The translations under genes and the position numbers were made by a program. Shown one piece after another: positions 25,614 to 36,286 of a DNA stretch of 64,000 nucleotides. Each line of letters begins with the position of its first letter. Positions within the stretch are counted from its first letter, which is position 1. The DNA lies in the NCBI RefSeq assembly GCF_001484685.1, contig NZ_CP012200.1:304321-368320 (forward strand), read 5' to 3'. This DNA comes from Thermococcus sp. 2319x1 (lineage in GTDB: Archaea > Methanobacteriota_B > Thermococci > Thermococcales > Thermococcaceae). A model generated the notes under the pieces. It was given only the letters and a program-made list of their open reading frames with translations, was not told where the DNA came from and did no database searches.

Positions 25614-26879
25614 ATGGACTATAAGGAATTTTTTAGTCATTTCAAATATTTAAGCTCGTCTCCGGGAATAGGGGGAAGAATTAAAACCTGCCCGGAAGAT
25701 TTTATAGTGAAGGAAAAAATTCCAAAGAGCATTTTTAAAGGGGATAATTGCTTGATATACCTCCTCAAAAAACGAAACTGGGAAACAATGGCTGCTATAA
25801 AGGAAATAGCCAAGAGAATTGGTATAGATTACAAGCAGATTGGATTTGCTGGCACCAAGGATAGGCATGCGGTAACTTATCAGTACATCAGCATCTGCAC
25901 TGAAAACTCGGAAGAAATAAAAAAGCGTCTTGACTCTTTAGAGATTTCGGACATTTCATTGGAGTTTGCGGGATATGGGAAAAGGCTAAAACTTGGCATG
26001 CTTCTCGGGAATTATTTCCAGATAACCGTGAGAGACATCAATCCTGACACCGCTCTGGAACGTACTAAGGACATTTTGGCAGAGTTAAAAGTCAAAGGGG
26101 GCTTTCCAAATTATTTTGGCTATCAGCGTTTTGGTGAGAAAAGGGTCATCAATCATGAGGTGGGAAAGCTTCTGCTGAAGGGAAATTTTGAAGAAGCAGC
26201 GTTTAAGTTTTTGGGGGAATATACAGGTGATATGATGGGCGATGAAGCAAGAAAGAACTTTTTGGAAAGTGGCGATGTTGAAAAAGCTCTGGAAGAGTTT
26301 CCCAACTTTTTAAGGTATGAACGGGCCATGCTCTATAAGTATAAAGAGACAAAAAGCTGGAAAAAAGCCTTTGCAGTTCTTCCAAGGCCAATAGTGAGGA
26401 TATTCATCCACTCCTATCAGTCTTATCTCTTTAACAAAGTGCTCTCGAGGAGAATCGAGGAAGGATTACCTCTTAATGAAGCACTACCTGGGGATGTTGT
26501 CTGTCAGGTAAAAAGGGGGCTCCCTATAAGGAGCAAAACGTTCAGAGTTACTGAAAGAACCCTTCGCTTCGTAAATGAAAAAATCAAAAAAGGAGAGGCA
26601 ATGGTTACGGGACCTATTTTTGGATTCGCCTCGCGACTTGCCGGTGGGGAAATGGGCAGGATTGAGAGAGAAGTGCTGGAAGAGGAAGGTATAACGCTTG
26701 AGGAATTTAAAATGAAGCATCTAAAAATTTTGGCAGAGCCTGGCGGGAGAAGAGAGCTGTTAATAAAGCCCAAGAAATTCAGATATAAGGCCTTTGAAGA
26801 GGGACTTGTTTTCAGGTTTTTCTTGCCCAAAGGCGTTTATGCCACAAGTGTTTTGAGGGAAATTATGAAAGATCATTAA
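25614..26879 (+). CDS. truD: tRNA pseudouridine(13) synthase TruD
   Basis: TruD makes pseudouridine 13 in tRNAs. The 421-residue protein has the catalytic motif [19 protein letters not shown] (Asp in TKDRHA) and the TruD insertion domain, with GNYFQITVR and [17 protein letters not shown] typical of the family. Starts at 25605 (GTG), 25608 and 25614 (ATG) are all possible; 25614 gives the usual MDYKEFF beginning after GTGAGTGATG. It is ten bases from pth2 and eleven from the next gene, suggesting a three-gene transcript. Confidence 0.95.
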   Translation: MDYKEFFSHFKYLSSSPGIGGRIKTCPEDFIVKEKIPKSIFKGDNCLIYLLKKRNWETMAAIKEIAKRIGIDYKQIGFAGTKDRHAVTYQYISICTENSEEIKKRLDSLEISDISLEFAGYGKRLKLGMLLGNYFQITVRDINPDTALERTKDILAELKVKGGFPNYFGYQRFGEKRVINHEVGKLLLKGNFEEAAFKFLGEYTGDMMGDEARKNFLESGDVEKALEEFPNFLRYERAMLYKYKETKSWKKAFAVLPRPIVRIFIHSYQSYLFNKVLSRRIEEGLPLNEALPGDVVCQVKRGLPIRSKTFRVTERTLRFVNEKIKKGEAMVTGPIFGFASRLAGGEMGRIEREVLEEEGITLEEFKMKHLKILAEPGGRRELLIKPKKFRYKAFEEGLVFRFFLPKGVYATSVLREIMKDH

Positions 26880-26889
26880 GGTGGGGGAA

Positions 26890-27591
26890 ATGAAAATTAG
26901 GGCGATATCCATAGACATTGACGGCACAATAACGTATCCCGATAGAAGACTTCATGAGAAGGCACTTGAAGCAATTAGAAAAGCGGAAAGCCTTGGAGTC
27001 CCTGCGATGCTTGTTACGGGAAACAGTGCATGCTTTGCTTATGCAGCGAGCATTTTAATAGGGACAAGCGGCCCGTTTATTGCCGAGGACGGAGGCGTTA
27101 TAGGGGATAAGCGTAACAACAGGATTTTTCTTGGAGATATGGGGGATTCCATGATCTTATGGAGCGAGCTCAAAAGACGCTATCCCCAGGCAGAGATGAG
27201 CGACACAATGAAATTTGGCGAAAGAAGGGCGGGACTTGTGATAAAAAGAACGGTTCCAGTTGAGGCGGTTAGGGAGATTATAAGGGAACTTGGCCTGAAT
27301 CTTGTGGCAGTAGACAGCGGATATGCAATACATGTAAAGCAGCCCCACGTGAACAAAGGGGAAGGGATAAGAAAAGCATGCGAGCTCTTGGGCATAAGGC
27401 CAGAGGAAGTTGCTCATATTGGAGACGGCGAAAACGATCTTGATGCCTTTAGAGTAGTTGGCTACAGAGTTGCAGTGGCTCAAGCTCCAGAGAGTGTTAA
27501 AAAGGAAGCGGATTACGTAACAAGTAAGCCATATGGCGAGGGCGCTGCTGAAGGAATTTTGCACATCTTAAAAAAGTTTGGATATATCTAA
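26890..27591 (+). CDS. Phosphoglycolate phosphatase (archaeal HAD type)
   Basis: A 233-residue HAD phosphatase of the archaeal phosphoglycolate phosphatase group, also close to sucrose-phosphate phosphatases. Motif I is [15 protein letters not shown], motif II VTGNS, the cap domain spans about 80-155, and motif III/IV is [24 protein letters not shown] at 26880-26887 directs ATG 26890. The stop shares four bases with the stop of convergent pyrF (27588-27591). Confidence 0.85.
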   Translation: MKIRAISIDIDGTITYPDRRLHEKALEAIRKAESLGVPAMLVTGNSACFAYAASILIGTSGPFIAEDGGVIGDKRNNRIFLGDMGDSMILWSELKRRYPQAEMSDTMKFGERRAGLVIKRTVPVEAVREIIRELGLNLVAVDSGYAIHVKQPHVNKGEGIRKACELLGIRPEEVAHIGDGENDLDAFRVVGYRVAVAQAPESVKKEADYVTSKPYGEGAAEGILHILKKFGYI

Positions 27592-28337
27592 TCAAAATAC
27601 TGTCTTGCCAGCAGCTCTCTGAACTCTTCCGCTTTTCTTCTCACATTGTCTGCAAATATGATGGCTCTCGAGACGTTAACAACAACGTCCCTTCCCTTCA
27701 ATTCCCTAATAATCTCTGGACTTCCCCCTTGTGCTCCGATGCCCGGGATAAGCCATGAAAGGGTTCCACTTTTTTCTGCTATTTCAGCTATGTGCTCTCC
27801 CCTTGTTGCACCCACCACTATGCCGATTCTTTCCGGATAGCTTTTTTCAAGTTCCTTTGCAAGCTCGAGGACTTTGTGATACACATGAAGCTCAACATCT
27901 CCAATTGACTCGTTGCTCGTCAAGAGCAGAACAAATGCATGTCCCTTCTCCAAAAACGGTATTATGGCATCTCTCCCCATATAAGGGTTAACTGTTACCG
28001 AGTCCACTCCAAGTTTGTCAAAATATGCCTTGGCATAGGCTCTCGCAGTGTTCCCGATATCTCCCCTCTTGGCGTCGAGTATTATTGGCAAGCCTGTTTC
28101 GTTTTTTATGAGCTCTATTGTTTCTTCAAGCTCTTTATATCCTCTCCAGCCAAGCTTCTCGTAAAACGCGATGTTTATTTTATACCCACACACCAGATCG
28201 GCCGTTTCTTTCACGATATGCTCGTTGAACTCCACCATGCTTTTAAATCCCTTTATCCTTTCGACGTCGCTGTCAAGACCAACCACTAAAATTGACGTGT
28301 TCTTGTCTCTCGCCTTCCTATATTTCTTAATAAACAT
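27588..28337 (-). CDS. pyrF: Orotidine 5'-phosphate decarboxylase, long (type 2) form
   Basis: PyrF converts OMP to UMP, the last step of the pathway. The 249 residues and the motif [17 protein letters not shown] (catalytic Asp-x-Lys-x-x-Asp) with [12 protein letters not shown] and [12 protein letters not shown] place it in the long subfamily (TIGR02127 type) known mostly from bacteria. Most archaeal OMP decarboxylases, including the short form I would expect in Thermococcales, are about 210 residues. Its ATG overlaps the pyrD stop (TGATG), with GAGGTGGG upstream. It is the last gene of the pyrBICKDF operon. Confidence 0.9.
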   Translation of the reverse strand: MFIKKYRKARDKNTSILVVGLDSDVERIKGFKSMVEFNEHIVKETADLVCGYKINIAFYEKLGWRGYKELEETIELIKNETGLPIILDAKRGDIGNTARAYAKAYFDKLGVDSVTVNPYMGRDAIIPFLEKGHAFVLLLTSNESIGDVELHVYHKVLELAKELEKSYPERIGIVVGATRGEHIAEIAEKSGTLSWLIPGIGAQGGSPEIIRELKGRDVVVNVSRAIIFADNVRRKAEEFRELLARQYFD

Positions 28338-29257
28338 CAGAACCCACCTCTATGGGCTATTCCGATTATGTCCTTAAATCTCTCGATCCCTTTTTGCCTT
28401 AGAAAGCTCTCAATACCATGCAAAATTTCAAGCGGTGCTTGAGGATCTACCATAATGGCTGTCCCTATTCCGATAAGAGATGCTCCGGCCATTGCATATT
28501 CCAAAGCATCCTGCCAGTTCATAACTCCTCCAATACCTATAATGGGGACTTTTAAAGCTTCCGCCACTCTAAAAACTCTTGCAAGAGTAATCGGCTTTAT
28601 TGCAGGACCGCTCAAGCCACCGGTTTTGAGTTTAAGGAAAGGCAATCCGGTTTCTATGTTTATTCTCATCGCCTCTATTGTGTTCCCAATGCTCAGGGCA
28701 TCGGCACCTGCATTTATTGCTTTCTTTGCTACCTTCACTATATCCGTAACGTCGGGGGCAAGTTTGGCTATTATTGGCTTATCCGTCGATTCTCTTACTG
28801 CCTTTATTGCCTCTTGAGTGAGTTCCTCGTCTTTAGCCCACATCCCCTTTCCTTCCACGTTGGGACACGAGAGGTCGAGCTCAATTGCCCTTATCTCTTT
28901 GATTTTATCCATTTCTTCCCCCAAAATTTTCCATTCCTCTATGGTGAATCCCGCAATGCTTCCAATTTTGATCGTCTTAAGGTCTTTGAGCCTTGGAGCA
29001 ATGGTTCTCACGAACTCTTTGATGCCCGGATTTTGGAGCCCTATGGAGTTTATTATTCCCCCATGGGTATCAACAAGCCTTGGAGGGGCATTTCCCTCTC
29101 TCGGCATTATGGTAATGGTTTTTAGGGTTATTGCGCCTATCCTTGAGATGTCTAAATATTGCTGGAGCTCAAAACCAAATCCCGCCGGTCCAGAAGCAAG
29201 CACAAGCGGATTTTTAAATGTTAGCCCAAATATTTCGACGCTTAAATCCACTCCCAT
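28337..29257 (-). CDS. pyrD: Dihydroorotate dehydrogenase, class 1B catalytic subunit
   Basis: This FMN enzyme oxidizes dihydroorotate to orotate. The 306 residues form a TIM barrel with NPLVLASGPAGFG near the start, the catalytic-cysteine loop ELDLSCPNVEGKGM (Cys base, as in class 1B), IAKLAPDVTDI, and the FMN phosphate-binding end PIIGIGGVMNWQDALEY and GIGTAIM. GGGGGAGAT precedes ATG 29257, inside the end of pyrK. Pairing with PyrK indicates electron transfer to NAD+. Confidence 0.95.
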   Translation of the reverse strand: MGVDLSVEIFGLTFKNPLVLASGPAGFGFELQQYLDISRIGAITLKTITIMPREGNAPPRLVDTHGGIINSIGLQNPGIKEFVRTIAPRLKDLKTIKIGSIAGFTIEEWKILGEEMDKIKEIRAIELDLSCPNVEGKGMWAKDEELTQEAIKAVRESTDKPIIAKLAPDVTDIVKVAKKAINAGADALSIGNTIEAMRINIETGLPFLKLKTGGLSGPAIKPITLARVFRVAEALKVPIIGIGGVMNWQDALEYAMAGASLIGIGTAIMVDPQAPLEILHGIESFLRQKGIERFKDIIGIAHRGGF

Positions 29258-29946
29258 TGTATCTCCCCCTTTCTAAAGAGCGGCCCGTCCTTGCATACCA
29301 TTTTAATGCCCTCTTTTGTCTTTATGGCACAGCTTTTGCATGTTCCTATTCCACATCCCATTACAGCCTCAAGGGAAACGTATGAATCATGAGGAAGGTT
29401 TTTCAGCATTGGGATTGGGCCACATGCTAAAATCCCTACTTCCTCTGAATAAACATCCACAAGTACGTCTACAACTGTTTTCCCACTTTCTTCTTCTATT
29501 ACAAGGGTTGACTGCTCCTCCTCAAAGAGCTCTCTTATGTACCCTCCCTTGAACCCATAGAGTTTTTTATAAACAAGCTCGGGATAAAGCTCTGAAAAGA
29601 AATTTAAAGGTGCTATCCCGCTTCCTCCTCCAATGAGTATGTACTTTTTTTCTCTGCTAATAGTTTCAATGTACGGTGTTCCATAGGGCCCTCTTATGTA
29701 GAACACTTCCCCTATGGGGCTTGAGAATATCTTTCCTGTCAACCTTCCAACACGCTTTATAAATAGGGTGAGGTTTTTGTTTTTGTAGGAATAAATGGAG
29801 AACGGCTTTGCAAGAATCGGCTCATCAAGAGCTTTTAGCATCACAAACTGTCCGGCATCCGGGTTTTCCAACTTTTCACTTAGTTTAAATTTAAAGAATC
29901 CGTAATCTTTTGCTGTTTTCTTTTCTATAAGTTCTGCCTCAATCAA
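29242..29946 (-). CDS. pyrK: Dihydroorotate dehydrogenase electron-transfer subunit
   Basis: PyrK carries FAD and a 2Fe-2S cluster and passes electrons from PyrD's FMN to NAD+. In 234 residues one sees the FAD-binding KPFSIYSY, the nucleotide-binding ILIGGGSGIAPLNF, and the C-terminal cluster motif MGCGIGTCKSCAIKTKEG with a fourth Cys in MVCKDGPLF. The start is a TTG at 29946 overlapping the pyrC stop; an in-frame stop lies just upstream, so no longer form exists. GGAGGGATGACC precedes the TTG. Confidence 0.93.
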   Translation of the reverse strand: MIEAELIEKKTAKDYGFFKFKLSEKLENPDAGQFVMLKALDEPILAKPFSIYSYKNKNLTLFIKRVGRLTGKIFSSPIGEVFYIRGPYGTPYIETISREKKYILIGGGSGIAPLNFFSELYPELVYKKLYGFKGGYIRELFEEEQSTLVIEEESGKTVVDVLVDVYSEEVGILACGPIPMLKNLPHDSYVSLEAVMGCGIGTCKSCAIKTKEGIKMVCKDGPLFRKGEIQWEWI

Positions 29947-31202
29947 AGGTCATCCCTCCAGTATACAATCCTGCCCCCTTTAATGGTCATCTCAACTACC
30001 CCGGGAAGTTTTCTCCCAAGGAAGGGGGTGTTCTTGCCTTTTGAGAACAAACTCCTTTCTGTGACTCTCCACTCTTTATCTGGATCTAAGATGACCAAAT
30101 CTGCTCTGTATCCTTCACTTATGTCCCCTCTCAGGGGAAGATTGAAGAGATTTGCCGGGTTGCAGGTGACCTTTTCTAAAAGGATCTCAAAATTGATCTC
30201 GTGTTTTTCTGCTATTAAAAACAGAGATGAGAGCAGGGTTTCAATACCGCTTATTCCGAAGGGTGCTTCTTCAATGTCTACGTTCTTTTCCTCAAGAGAA
30301 TACGGGGCATGGTCAGTGACTATTATGTCTATTGTGCCGTCAAGGAGCCCTCTTATAAGTTCCTCTTGATCTTCTTCTCTTGGTAGGGGTGGATTAACTT
30401 TTTTAAACGGAGAACGATCCTTCAGGTCTTCATCCTTAAAAAGGAGGTGATGATGAGTAACTTCGGCAGATACTGGAGCTCCTTTTTTCTTTCCTTCTCT
30501 CACTATATCCACGGAGGATTTTGTTGAGAGGTGCTGTATGTGAATATGCGCTCCGGTATACCTTGCCACTTCCACATCCCTTGCAACGGCTATTGATTCA
30601 GCTATGTCGGGAATTCCGCTTATGCCATAAAGCCTTGAGAACTTTCCTTCCCTCATGCTACCCCCAGATAATTCCCCTATCTCTGCGTGGTCTAAGATTG
30701 GCTTGTTTACTTTTTTTGCGTATCTTGCAGCTTCTAAAAATACCCCGAAGCTTTGAGGGGTTGTCCCATCATCACTGAAGCCTACAACGTGTTCTGCTAA
30801 TTTCCCAAAATCCGTGATTTCTTTCCCTTCTCTGCCTTTTGTAATTGCTCCGATTGGGAGAACGTCGACGAGTCCTATTTCTCTTGCTTTCTCTTTTACG
30901 TATCCTATTACCTCGATATTGTCCATGGCGGGATTAGTGTTTGGCATGAGGGCAACGGTTGTAACGCCTCCATGAACAGCCGCTCTTGACCCGCTTTCTA
31001 TCGTTTCTCTGTGTTCATACCCGGGCTCTCGAAAATGGGCATGCATATCTATTAGTCCGGGGATGACGAGTTTGTCCTCTGCATCGATGTCTACGGCCCC
31101 TCCTGGCTTTTTTCGCTGAACTCTCTTGATTAATCCATCTTTGATTATTATGTACCCCCTCCCCTTGAAACTCTTTGAGAGTATCTCTCCTTTGATTATC
31201 AT
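29943..31202 (-). CDS. pyrC: Dihydroorotase
   Basis: PyrC closes carbamoyl aspartate to dihydroorotate. This 419-residue class I amidohydrolase has the metal-binding IDMHAHFREPGYEHRETI (H-x-H), HAEIGELSGG, HIQHLSTKSSVD, and the late Asp in IIVTDHAPYSLEEK. ATG 31202 is preferred over the GTG at 31214, because GAGGGT lies just before it. It overlaps pyrK by four bases and follows pyrI after eight. Confidence 0.95.
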   Translation of the reverse strand: MIIKGEILSKSFKGRGYIIIKDGLIKRVQRKKPGGAVDIDAEDKLVIPGLIDMHAHFREPGYEHRETIESGSRAAVHGGVTTVALMPNTNPAMDNIEVIGYVKEKAREIGLVDVLPIGAITKGREGKEITDFGKLAEHVVGFSDDGTTPQSFGVFLEAARYAKKVNKPILDHAEIGELSGGSMREGKFSRLYGISGIPDIAESIAVARDVEVARYTGAHIHIQHLSTKSSVDIVREGKKKGAPVSAEVTHHHLLFKDEDLKDRSPFKKVNPPLPREEDQEELIRGLLDGTIDIIVTDHAPYSLEEKNVDIEEAPFGISGIETLLSSLFLIAEKHEINFEILLEKVTCNPANLFNLPLRGDISEGYRADLVILDPDKEWRVTERSLFSKGKNTPFLGRKLPGVVEMTIKGGRIVYWRDDL

Positions 31203-31210
31203 TTTGACCC

Positions 31211-32595
<1,385 letters not shown>

Positions 32596-32610
32596 TTAAC
32601 TCTGCAAAGA

Positions 32611-32620
32611 TTTATAAATT
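32611..32620. promoter_or_regulatory. Shared TATA element between pyrB and pyrE
   Basis: The sequence GATTTATAAATTTT is near-symmetrical around TTTATAAA and can serve as TATA box in both directions. Leftward it puts transcription at about the pyrB start codon; rightward near 32643, just before the pyrE ribosome-binding GAGGTGA at 32647-32653. The 78-base gap thus appears to hold both promoters of the divergent pyrimidine genes. Confidence 0.5.
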
Positions 32621-32658
32621 TTTTGTTAATATACCCAAGTAAAAAAGAGGTGATTTAC

Positions 32659-33231
32659 ATGGAAATGCCAATGAAGAAAGACCGGCTTATCGAAATGATC
32701 TTCAAAGAAGAAGCAGTCGAGTTCGGTCACTTCATTTTAAGCTCCGGAAAAGAAAGTGACTATTACATAAACATCAAAAAACTGATAACCAATCCAAAAG
32801 CCCTAAGGCTTATTGCCTTCCTTATGAAGGCCAAGACAGAGGAGCTGGGCCTTGAATACGACAAAATAGCTGGGCCAGAGTTGGGGGCGGTTCCTATAGC
32901 TGTCTCTTTGGCCTTGGAGACAGAAAAGCCCATTTTAATAGTGCGTAAAAAGAAAAAAAGCTATGGAACAGGGAGGCAGATTGAAGGGGTGGTAAAAGCG
33001 GGAGACAGGGTTCTTTTAGTTGAGGATGTCACAACGACAGGGAATAGCGTCTTAAGGGCTGCAAAAGTCTTAGAGGGAGAAGGTGCAAAGGTGGTTGCTA
33101 TTATGGTGGTGGTCGATAGAGAAGAAGGTGCGAAAGAATTACTCTCGAAAGAAGGCTACACGTTAATTCCTCTCGTGACCGTTGGGGAGTTGTTTGAATA
33201 CAAAGAAAAGCAAGAGAAGGATCAGAAGTAA
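32659..33231 (+). CDS. pyrE: Orotate phosphoribosyltransferase
   Basis: PyrE joins orotate to PRPP to make OMP. The 190-residue protein shows the orotate loop [34 protein letters not shown], and the PRPP-binding motif [21 protein letters not shown] 32659 is chosen after GAGGTGA; the frame from 32623 adds 12 unconserved residues inside the promoter. It diverges from the pyrBICKDF operon and completes the pathway from carbamoyl phosphate to UMP. It converges on a small HTH gene with a ten-base overlap. Confidence 0.96.
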   Translation: MEMPMKKDRLIEMIFKEEAVEFGHFILSSGKESDYYINIKKLITNPKALRLIAFLMKAKTEELGLEYDKIAGPELGAVPIAVSLALETEKPILIVRKKKKSYGTGRQIEGVVKAGDRVLLVEDVTTTGNSVLRAAKVLEGEGAKVVAIMVVVDREEGAKELLSKEGYTLIPLVTVGELFEYKEKQEKDQK

Positions 33232-33434
33232 TCTTCGATAGTCTTTGCCTTTACCATTATTGCAGCTTTTTCCTCTCCGAAAGATATTTCAACAAGCCCT
33301 TCGGATTCTAAATGCTTTAAAGCATTCAAAAGGTGGGGCATGGGAGTTTCGAGTTCTTCACTCAACTTCTGAAGAGAAGTAGCTTTTTTCTTGGTTGCTA
33401 AGAGTTTGTATATGATTTCCCTTCTAGCAACCAT
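33222..33434 (-). CDS. Small winged-helix protein
   Basis: A 70-residue winged helix protein: [22 protein letters not shown], the recognition helix [18 protein letters not shown], and a wing [13 protein letters not shown]. It has no ligand or dimerization domain beyond this. It starts at ATG 33434. A 26-base inverted repeat (33493-33518) lies upstream in the divergent gap and is a candidate operator. Target genes are unknown; the neighbours pyrE and the RNA methyltransferase are possible. Confidence 0.72.
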   Translation of the reverse strand: MVARREIIYKLLATKKKATSLQKLSEELETPMPHLLNALKHLESEGLVEISFGEEKAAIMVKAKTIEDYF

Positions 33435-33492
33435 CCAAAAACACCATTGGTATTTACTCCTTTATCATTAATAAGGGTTGTCCCGCAGTAAG

Positions 33493-33518
33493 TTGGCATT
33501 GTGACAATATAATGCCAA
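33493..33518. promoter_or_regulatory. Perfect 8-base inverted repeat, candidate operator
   Basis: TTGGCATT (33493-33500), ten bases, then AATGCCAA (33511-33518). It lies about 26 bases upstream of the TATA box of the m5U methyltransferase gene and about 59 bases upstream of the small winged-helix gene on the other strand. The arms fit a dimeric regulator; which one is unknown. Confidence 0.45.
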
Positions 33519-33573
33519 AGCTTTTCTAAACTTGGGCGGCAGCTTTTTATATGCATCTCAAAAACATTGAAAC

Positions 33574-34833
33574 ATGAGGGCAAGGGTAGAAAGATTAAGT
33601 GAGGAAGGATTCGGAGAAGCAAAGGTTGGGAAAAAGATCATATTGCTTCCTTTTACTTCCCCGGGTGACGTTGTTGAAATCAAGAGATGGCACAGAGAGA
33701 AGAAAAGGTTCGTGGCTCATGATTACGAAATAGTTGAGTTTTCTCCCGACAGAGTAGAGCCAGCTTGCCAGTATTTTGGACGATGTGGGGGATGCTTGCT
33801 TCAGCATATCCCTTACAAAGAGCAGGTAAAGTTTAAAGAAGAGAAAATTGCCCGTCTTCTCAATGTTGAAGTGGAAGTACTCCCATCCCCAAAAATCTAC
33901 GGGCATAGAAACAGAATTGACGTTGCGACAACGACGAGTGGGATAGGATTTAGGAGAAGGGGAACTTGGTGGGATGTTGTTGAGATCGAGGAATGTAAAG
34001 TGTTCGGAGAAAATAGCAAAAAAGCATTGGGTGCATTGAGGGAATTTATAGAGGATTTTAAAATTCAGCTTTGGGATTTAAAAAAGAGTGATGGATTTTT
34101 AAGATACATTGTGCTCAGAGAGGGAAAATTCACGGATGAGCTGATGGTAAATTTGGTAACCTCTGCTGGCGAACTCCCCGAAGAAGTCAGCCGGTATTTT
34201 GACTTTGCGGATTCTCTTTATTGGAGTATCAACGAGACCAAAAGCGATGTATCCTACGGTGAGCCGAGAAAGGCTTGGGGAATGGAATTCATCAGAGAAA
34301 AGCTTGATGGCGTAACCTACTTGATTCACCCAAACTCATTCTTCCAAACAAACTCCTATCAGGCGGTTAACTTGCTAAAAAAGGTTGCAGAATTTGTGGA
34401 AGGGGAGAAAGTACTTGACCTTTATTCGGGAGTGGGGACCTTTGGGATATATCTTGCTAAGAGGGGATTTAAGGTAGAGGGTGTTGAGATAAACCCCTTT
34501 GCGGTTGAGATGGCCAAGAGAAATGCGGAAATAAACAACGTTGAGGCTGAATTTAGAGTTGGCGCTGATAAAGATGTTGAAAGCCTAAACCTTTATGATA
34601 CGGTTATAGTAGACCCCCCAAGAGCTGGTTTACATCCAAGGCTCATAGGAAAGATTTTAAATGATTTACCAGCTAATCTGGTCTATGTCTCCTGCAATCC
34701 AAAAACATTTGCTGAAAATATCGAAAAGCTTAAGGGGAGATACTCCTTAGAAAGCATAATTGGACTTGATATGTTTCCCCATACCCCTCATGTTGAAATC
34801 ATCGCAAAATTAAGTTTGAAGAATGAACTCTAA
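33574..34833 (+). CDS. RNA (uracil-5-)-methyltransferase, TrmA/RumA-like with Fe-S cluster
   Basis: A 419-residue methyltransferase making m5U in tRNA or rRNA. An N-terminal TRAM-like barrel (1-60) is followed by the iron-sulfur cysteines CQYFGRCGGC with a later Cys in EIEECKVFG. The SAM domain shows VLDLYSGVGTFGIYLA, the DPPRAGLHPRL motif, and the catalytic Cys in LVYVSCNPKTFAENI. Pyrococcus has two such paralogs, one for tRNA U54 and one for 23S rRNA; which this is cannot be settled here. The TATA box TTTTTATATG (33544-33553) is about 25 bases from the ATG and there is no SD, so it looks leaderless. Confidence 0.88.
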   Translation: MRARVERLSEEGFGEAKVGKKIILLPFTSPGDVVEIKRWHREKKRFVAHDYEIVEFSPDRVEPACQYFGRCGGCLLQHIPYKEQVKFKEEKIARLLNVEVEVLPSPKIYGHRNRIDVATTTSGIGFRRRGTWWDVVEIEECKVFGENSKKALGALREFIEDFKIQLWDLKKSDGFLRYIVLREGKFTDELMVNLVTSAGELPEEVSRYFDFADSLYWSINETKSDVSYGEPRKAWGMEFIREKLDGVTYLIHPNSFFQTNSYQAVNLLKKVAEFVEGEKVLDLYSGVGTFGIYLAKRGFKVEGVEINPFAVEMAKRNAEINNVEAEFRVGADKDVESLNLYDTVIVDPPRAGLHPRLIGKILNDLPANLVYVSCNPKTFAENIEKLKGRYSLESIIGLDMFPHTPHVEIIAKLSLKNEL

Positions 34834-34888
34834 AGTTCAAAAAAAGTTAATATACATGTTTTGACAAAATAACCACGGGGTGAGATTT

Positions 34889-35314
34889 ATGTTAGACGAA
34901 AGGGATAAGGTCATAATTGATATGCTGACGAAGGATGCGAGGACACCTTTCACGGAAATAGCTAAGGTCTTGGGTGTAAGCGAGACGGCCGTAAGAAAAA
35001 GGGTTAAGGCTTTAGAAGAGAAGGGCATAATACAGCAGTATACGATCAAGGTAAACCCCCAAAAACTTGGGTACAACTTAATAAGCATAACCGGAGTTGA
35101 CACAAAGCCAGAAAAGCTGTTTGAAGTTGCAAATAAACTGAAGGAGTTTGAGTTTGTTAGGGAGCTCTACCTTTCAAGTGGCGATCACATGATAATGGCA
35201 GAAATCTGGGCAAAAGATGGCGAGGATTTAGCGGATATTATGTCAAACAAAATAGGAAAAATTGACGGTGTTACAAAGGTTTGCCCCGCTATAATTCTAG
35301 AGCGCTTAAAGTAA
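34889..35314 (+). CDS. lrpA: Lrp/AsnC-family regulator LrpA
   Basis: A 141-residue feast/famine regulator closely resembling LrpA of Pyrococcus furiosus, which represses its own gene. The N-terminal helix-turn-helix ([20 protein letters not shown], then [13 protein letters not shown]) precedes the RAM ligand-binding domain with [23 protein letters not shown] 34889 follows GGGGTGAG; a start at 34880 overlaps that SD. A TATA-like TTAATATACATG lies near 34848-34859. The stop is close to the tRNA-Gly promoter. Confidence 0.88.
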   Translation: MLDERDKVIIDMLTKDARTPFTEIAKVLGVSETAVRKRVKALEEKGIIQQYTIKVNPQKLGYNLISITGVDTKPEKLFEVANKLKEFEFVRELYLSSGDHMIMAEIWAKDGEDLADIMSNKIGKIDGVTKVCPAIILERLK

Positions 35315-35316
35315 AG

Positions 35317-35325
35317 CTTTTAAAC
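35317..35325 (+). promoter_or_regulatory. TATA box of tRNA-Gly
   Basis: CTTTTAAAC centred about 28 bases before the first base of the tRNA, the standard archaeal spacing. It begins three bases after the lrpA stop codon. Confidence 0.6.
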
Positions 35326-35348
35326 CCTTTCCTTATTATTTCTGTTGA

Positions 35349-35426
35349 GCGGTGGTAGTCTAGCCTGGTCCAGGACACCGGCCTCCCAAGCCGGTGACCC
35401 GGGTTCAAATCCCGGCCACCGCACCA
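35349..35426 (+). tRNA. tRNA-Gly (anticodon CCC)
   Basis: The 7-base acceptor arms GCGGTGG and CCACCGC pair fully and are followed by discriminator A and an encoded CCA (35424-35426). The D arm contains AGCCTGGTCCAGG-type sequence, the anticodon stem CCGGC/GCCGG encloses the loop CTCCCAA with anticodon CCC, and the T arm reads CCGGG-TTCAAAT-CCCGG. No intron is present. Confidence 0.97.
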
Positions 35427-35430
35427 AATT

Positions 35431-35700
35431 CTATTCAACTATCTTAACGGAGTCTATCTCTTCGTCTCCAAACACATAGAAGCGTAGCTCAAGGATTTCT
35501 CCATCAGGTTTATGCAGCTCCCATGCCTCATAAAGCCTCTCTTCTGTTTCCTTTCGCTTTAGAAAACTCCCGCCATCTTTATAAAATTTATTAAGGCTTT
35601 CATAAATGAAGTTGTTTATCCTCTCCTTATCCCCTATAAGCACCACCAGATCTATCAGCTTACCTTTTGATATTGTCTCTTCAACGAGCACATACACCAT
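35431..35700 (-). CDS. Hypothetical protein of 89 residues
   Basis: No family recognised. The protein starts MVYVLVEETISKGKLIDLVV, is mixed alpha/beta and acidic, and ends with EILELRFYVFGDEEIDSVKI. The open frame reaches 35805 from a GTG, but GGGTGAATTTT directly before ATG 35700 and a TATA-like TTATTTATATTTG upstream favour the shorter form. It lies between tRNA-Gly and the decayed antiporter copy, four bases from the tRNA 3' end, a typical site for integration or small accessory genes, though no direct repeat of the tRNA end is seen. Confidence 0.6.
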   Translation of the reverse strand: MVYVLVEETISKGKLIDLVVLIGDKERINNFIYESLNKFYKDGGSFLKRKETEERLYEAWELHKPDGEILELRFYVFGDEEIDSVKIVE

Positions 35701-35801
35701 AAAATTCACCCAATAACTTTTTGGTCTTACTCTGTTATGTAGTTTCTTCAAATATAAATAATTTTCTCTTCGAATTTTTAAGGGAATTGGTTTATTGGCT
35801 T

Positions 35802-36285
35802 TCACAACTTATATGCCCATTTTAGCAAAGGAGGTGTTGATATAGTTGTTACAAATACCATGAATATTGCTATGGTCAATGCCTCCGGCCCAATAACTCC
35901 ACTTGAAAGTGCTATAGTCAGCATAGCGAGCTCAACTCCAAGCCTTGGGATCATTCCAATGCCAATTCTCAAAGATGCTTTAAGATCAAAGCCCGCCAAA
36001 TATGCCCCCAGGATAGAGGCTACTCCAACTCCAGCAACAAAGATGCTTGGCTTTCCCACTCGTTTAAATTCTTGCAGATCACTTTCTATACCCGCAAGGA
36101 ATAGAAGTATGAGGACTCCAAGGTTTGAAAACTCTCTAATTATCTCGTTGCTCTCTGTAAAAACCCCTATAATCAGTCCCCCAAAGAATCTGACCGAGAA
36201 CAATTGGTTGCCCAAGTTTTTCAAATATCCATCCGAGGAGCTTTGCGGTAGCCAGCATCAGTGCCAACAGTAGGAGCGTTTCCGT
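35802..36285 (-). pseudogene. Decayed tandem copy of the adjacent cation:proton antiporter
   Basis: The remnant reads like the intact gene next to it (36287-37429). Its 5' part (from 36285) encodes TLLLLALMLATAKLLGW, matching LELAVILIVAKLFGYL, without a start codon, and runs into GQPIVLGQIL. At the G run near 36177-36182 the frame shifts by one to FFGGLIIGVF, matching IGGMLIGP. It continues NLGVLILLFLAGIESDLQEF, jumps after about VAGVGVA to SILGAYLAG, then to ASLRIGIGMIPR and the C-terminal TPPLLKWAYKL. About 230 residues of the middle are missing. So it has no start, a frameshift and internal deletions. Confidence 0.82.
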
Positions 36286-36286
36286 G

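Noticed and set aside
35349-35805. Integrated element next to tRNA-Gly
   Set aside because: No integrase gene and no repeat of the tRNA 3' end were seen within the following sequence.
35802-36224. Taken as an intact 140-residue antiporter-like gene
   Set aside because: Upstream sequence in another frame continues the match to the neighbour antiporter, and the middle of the protein is missing, so it is a remnant.
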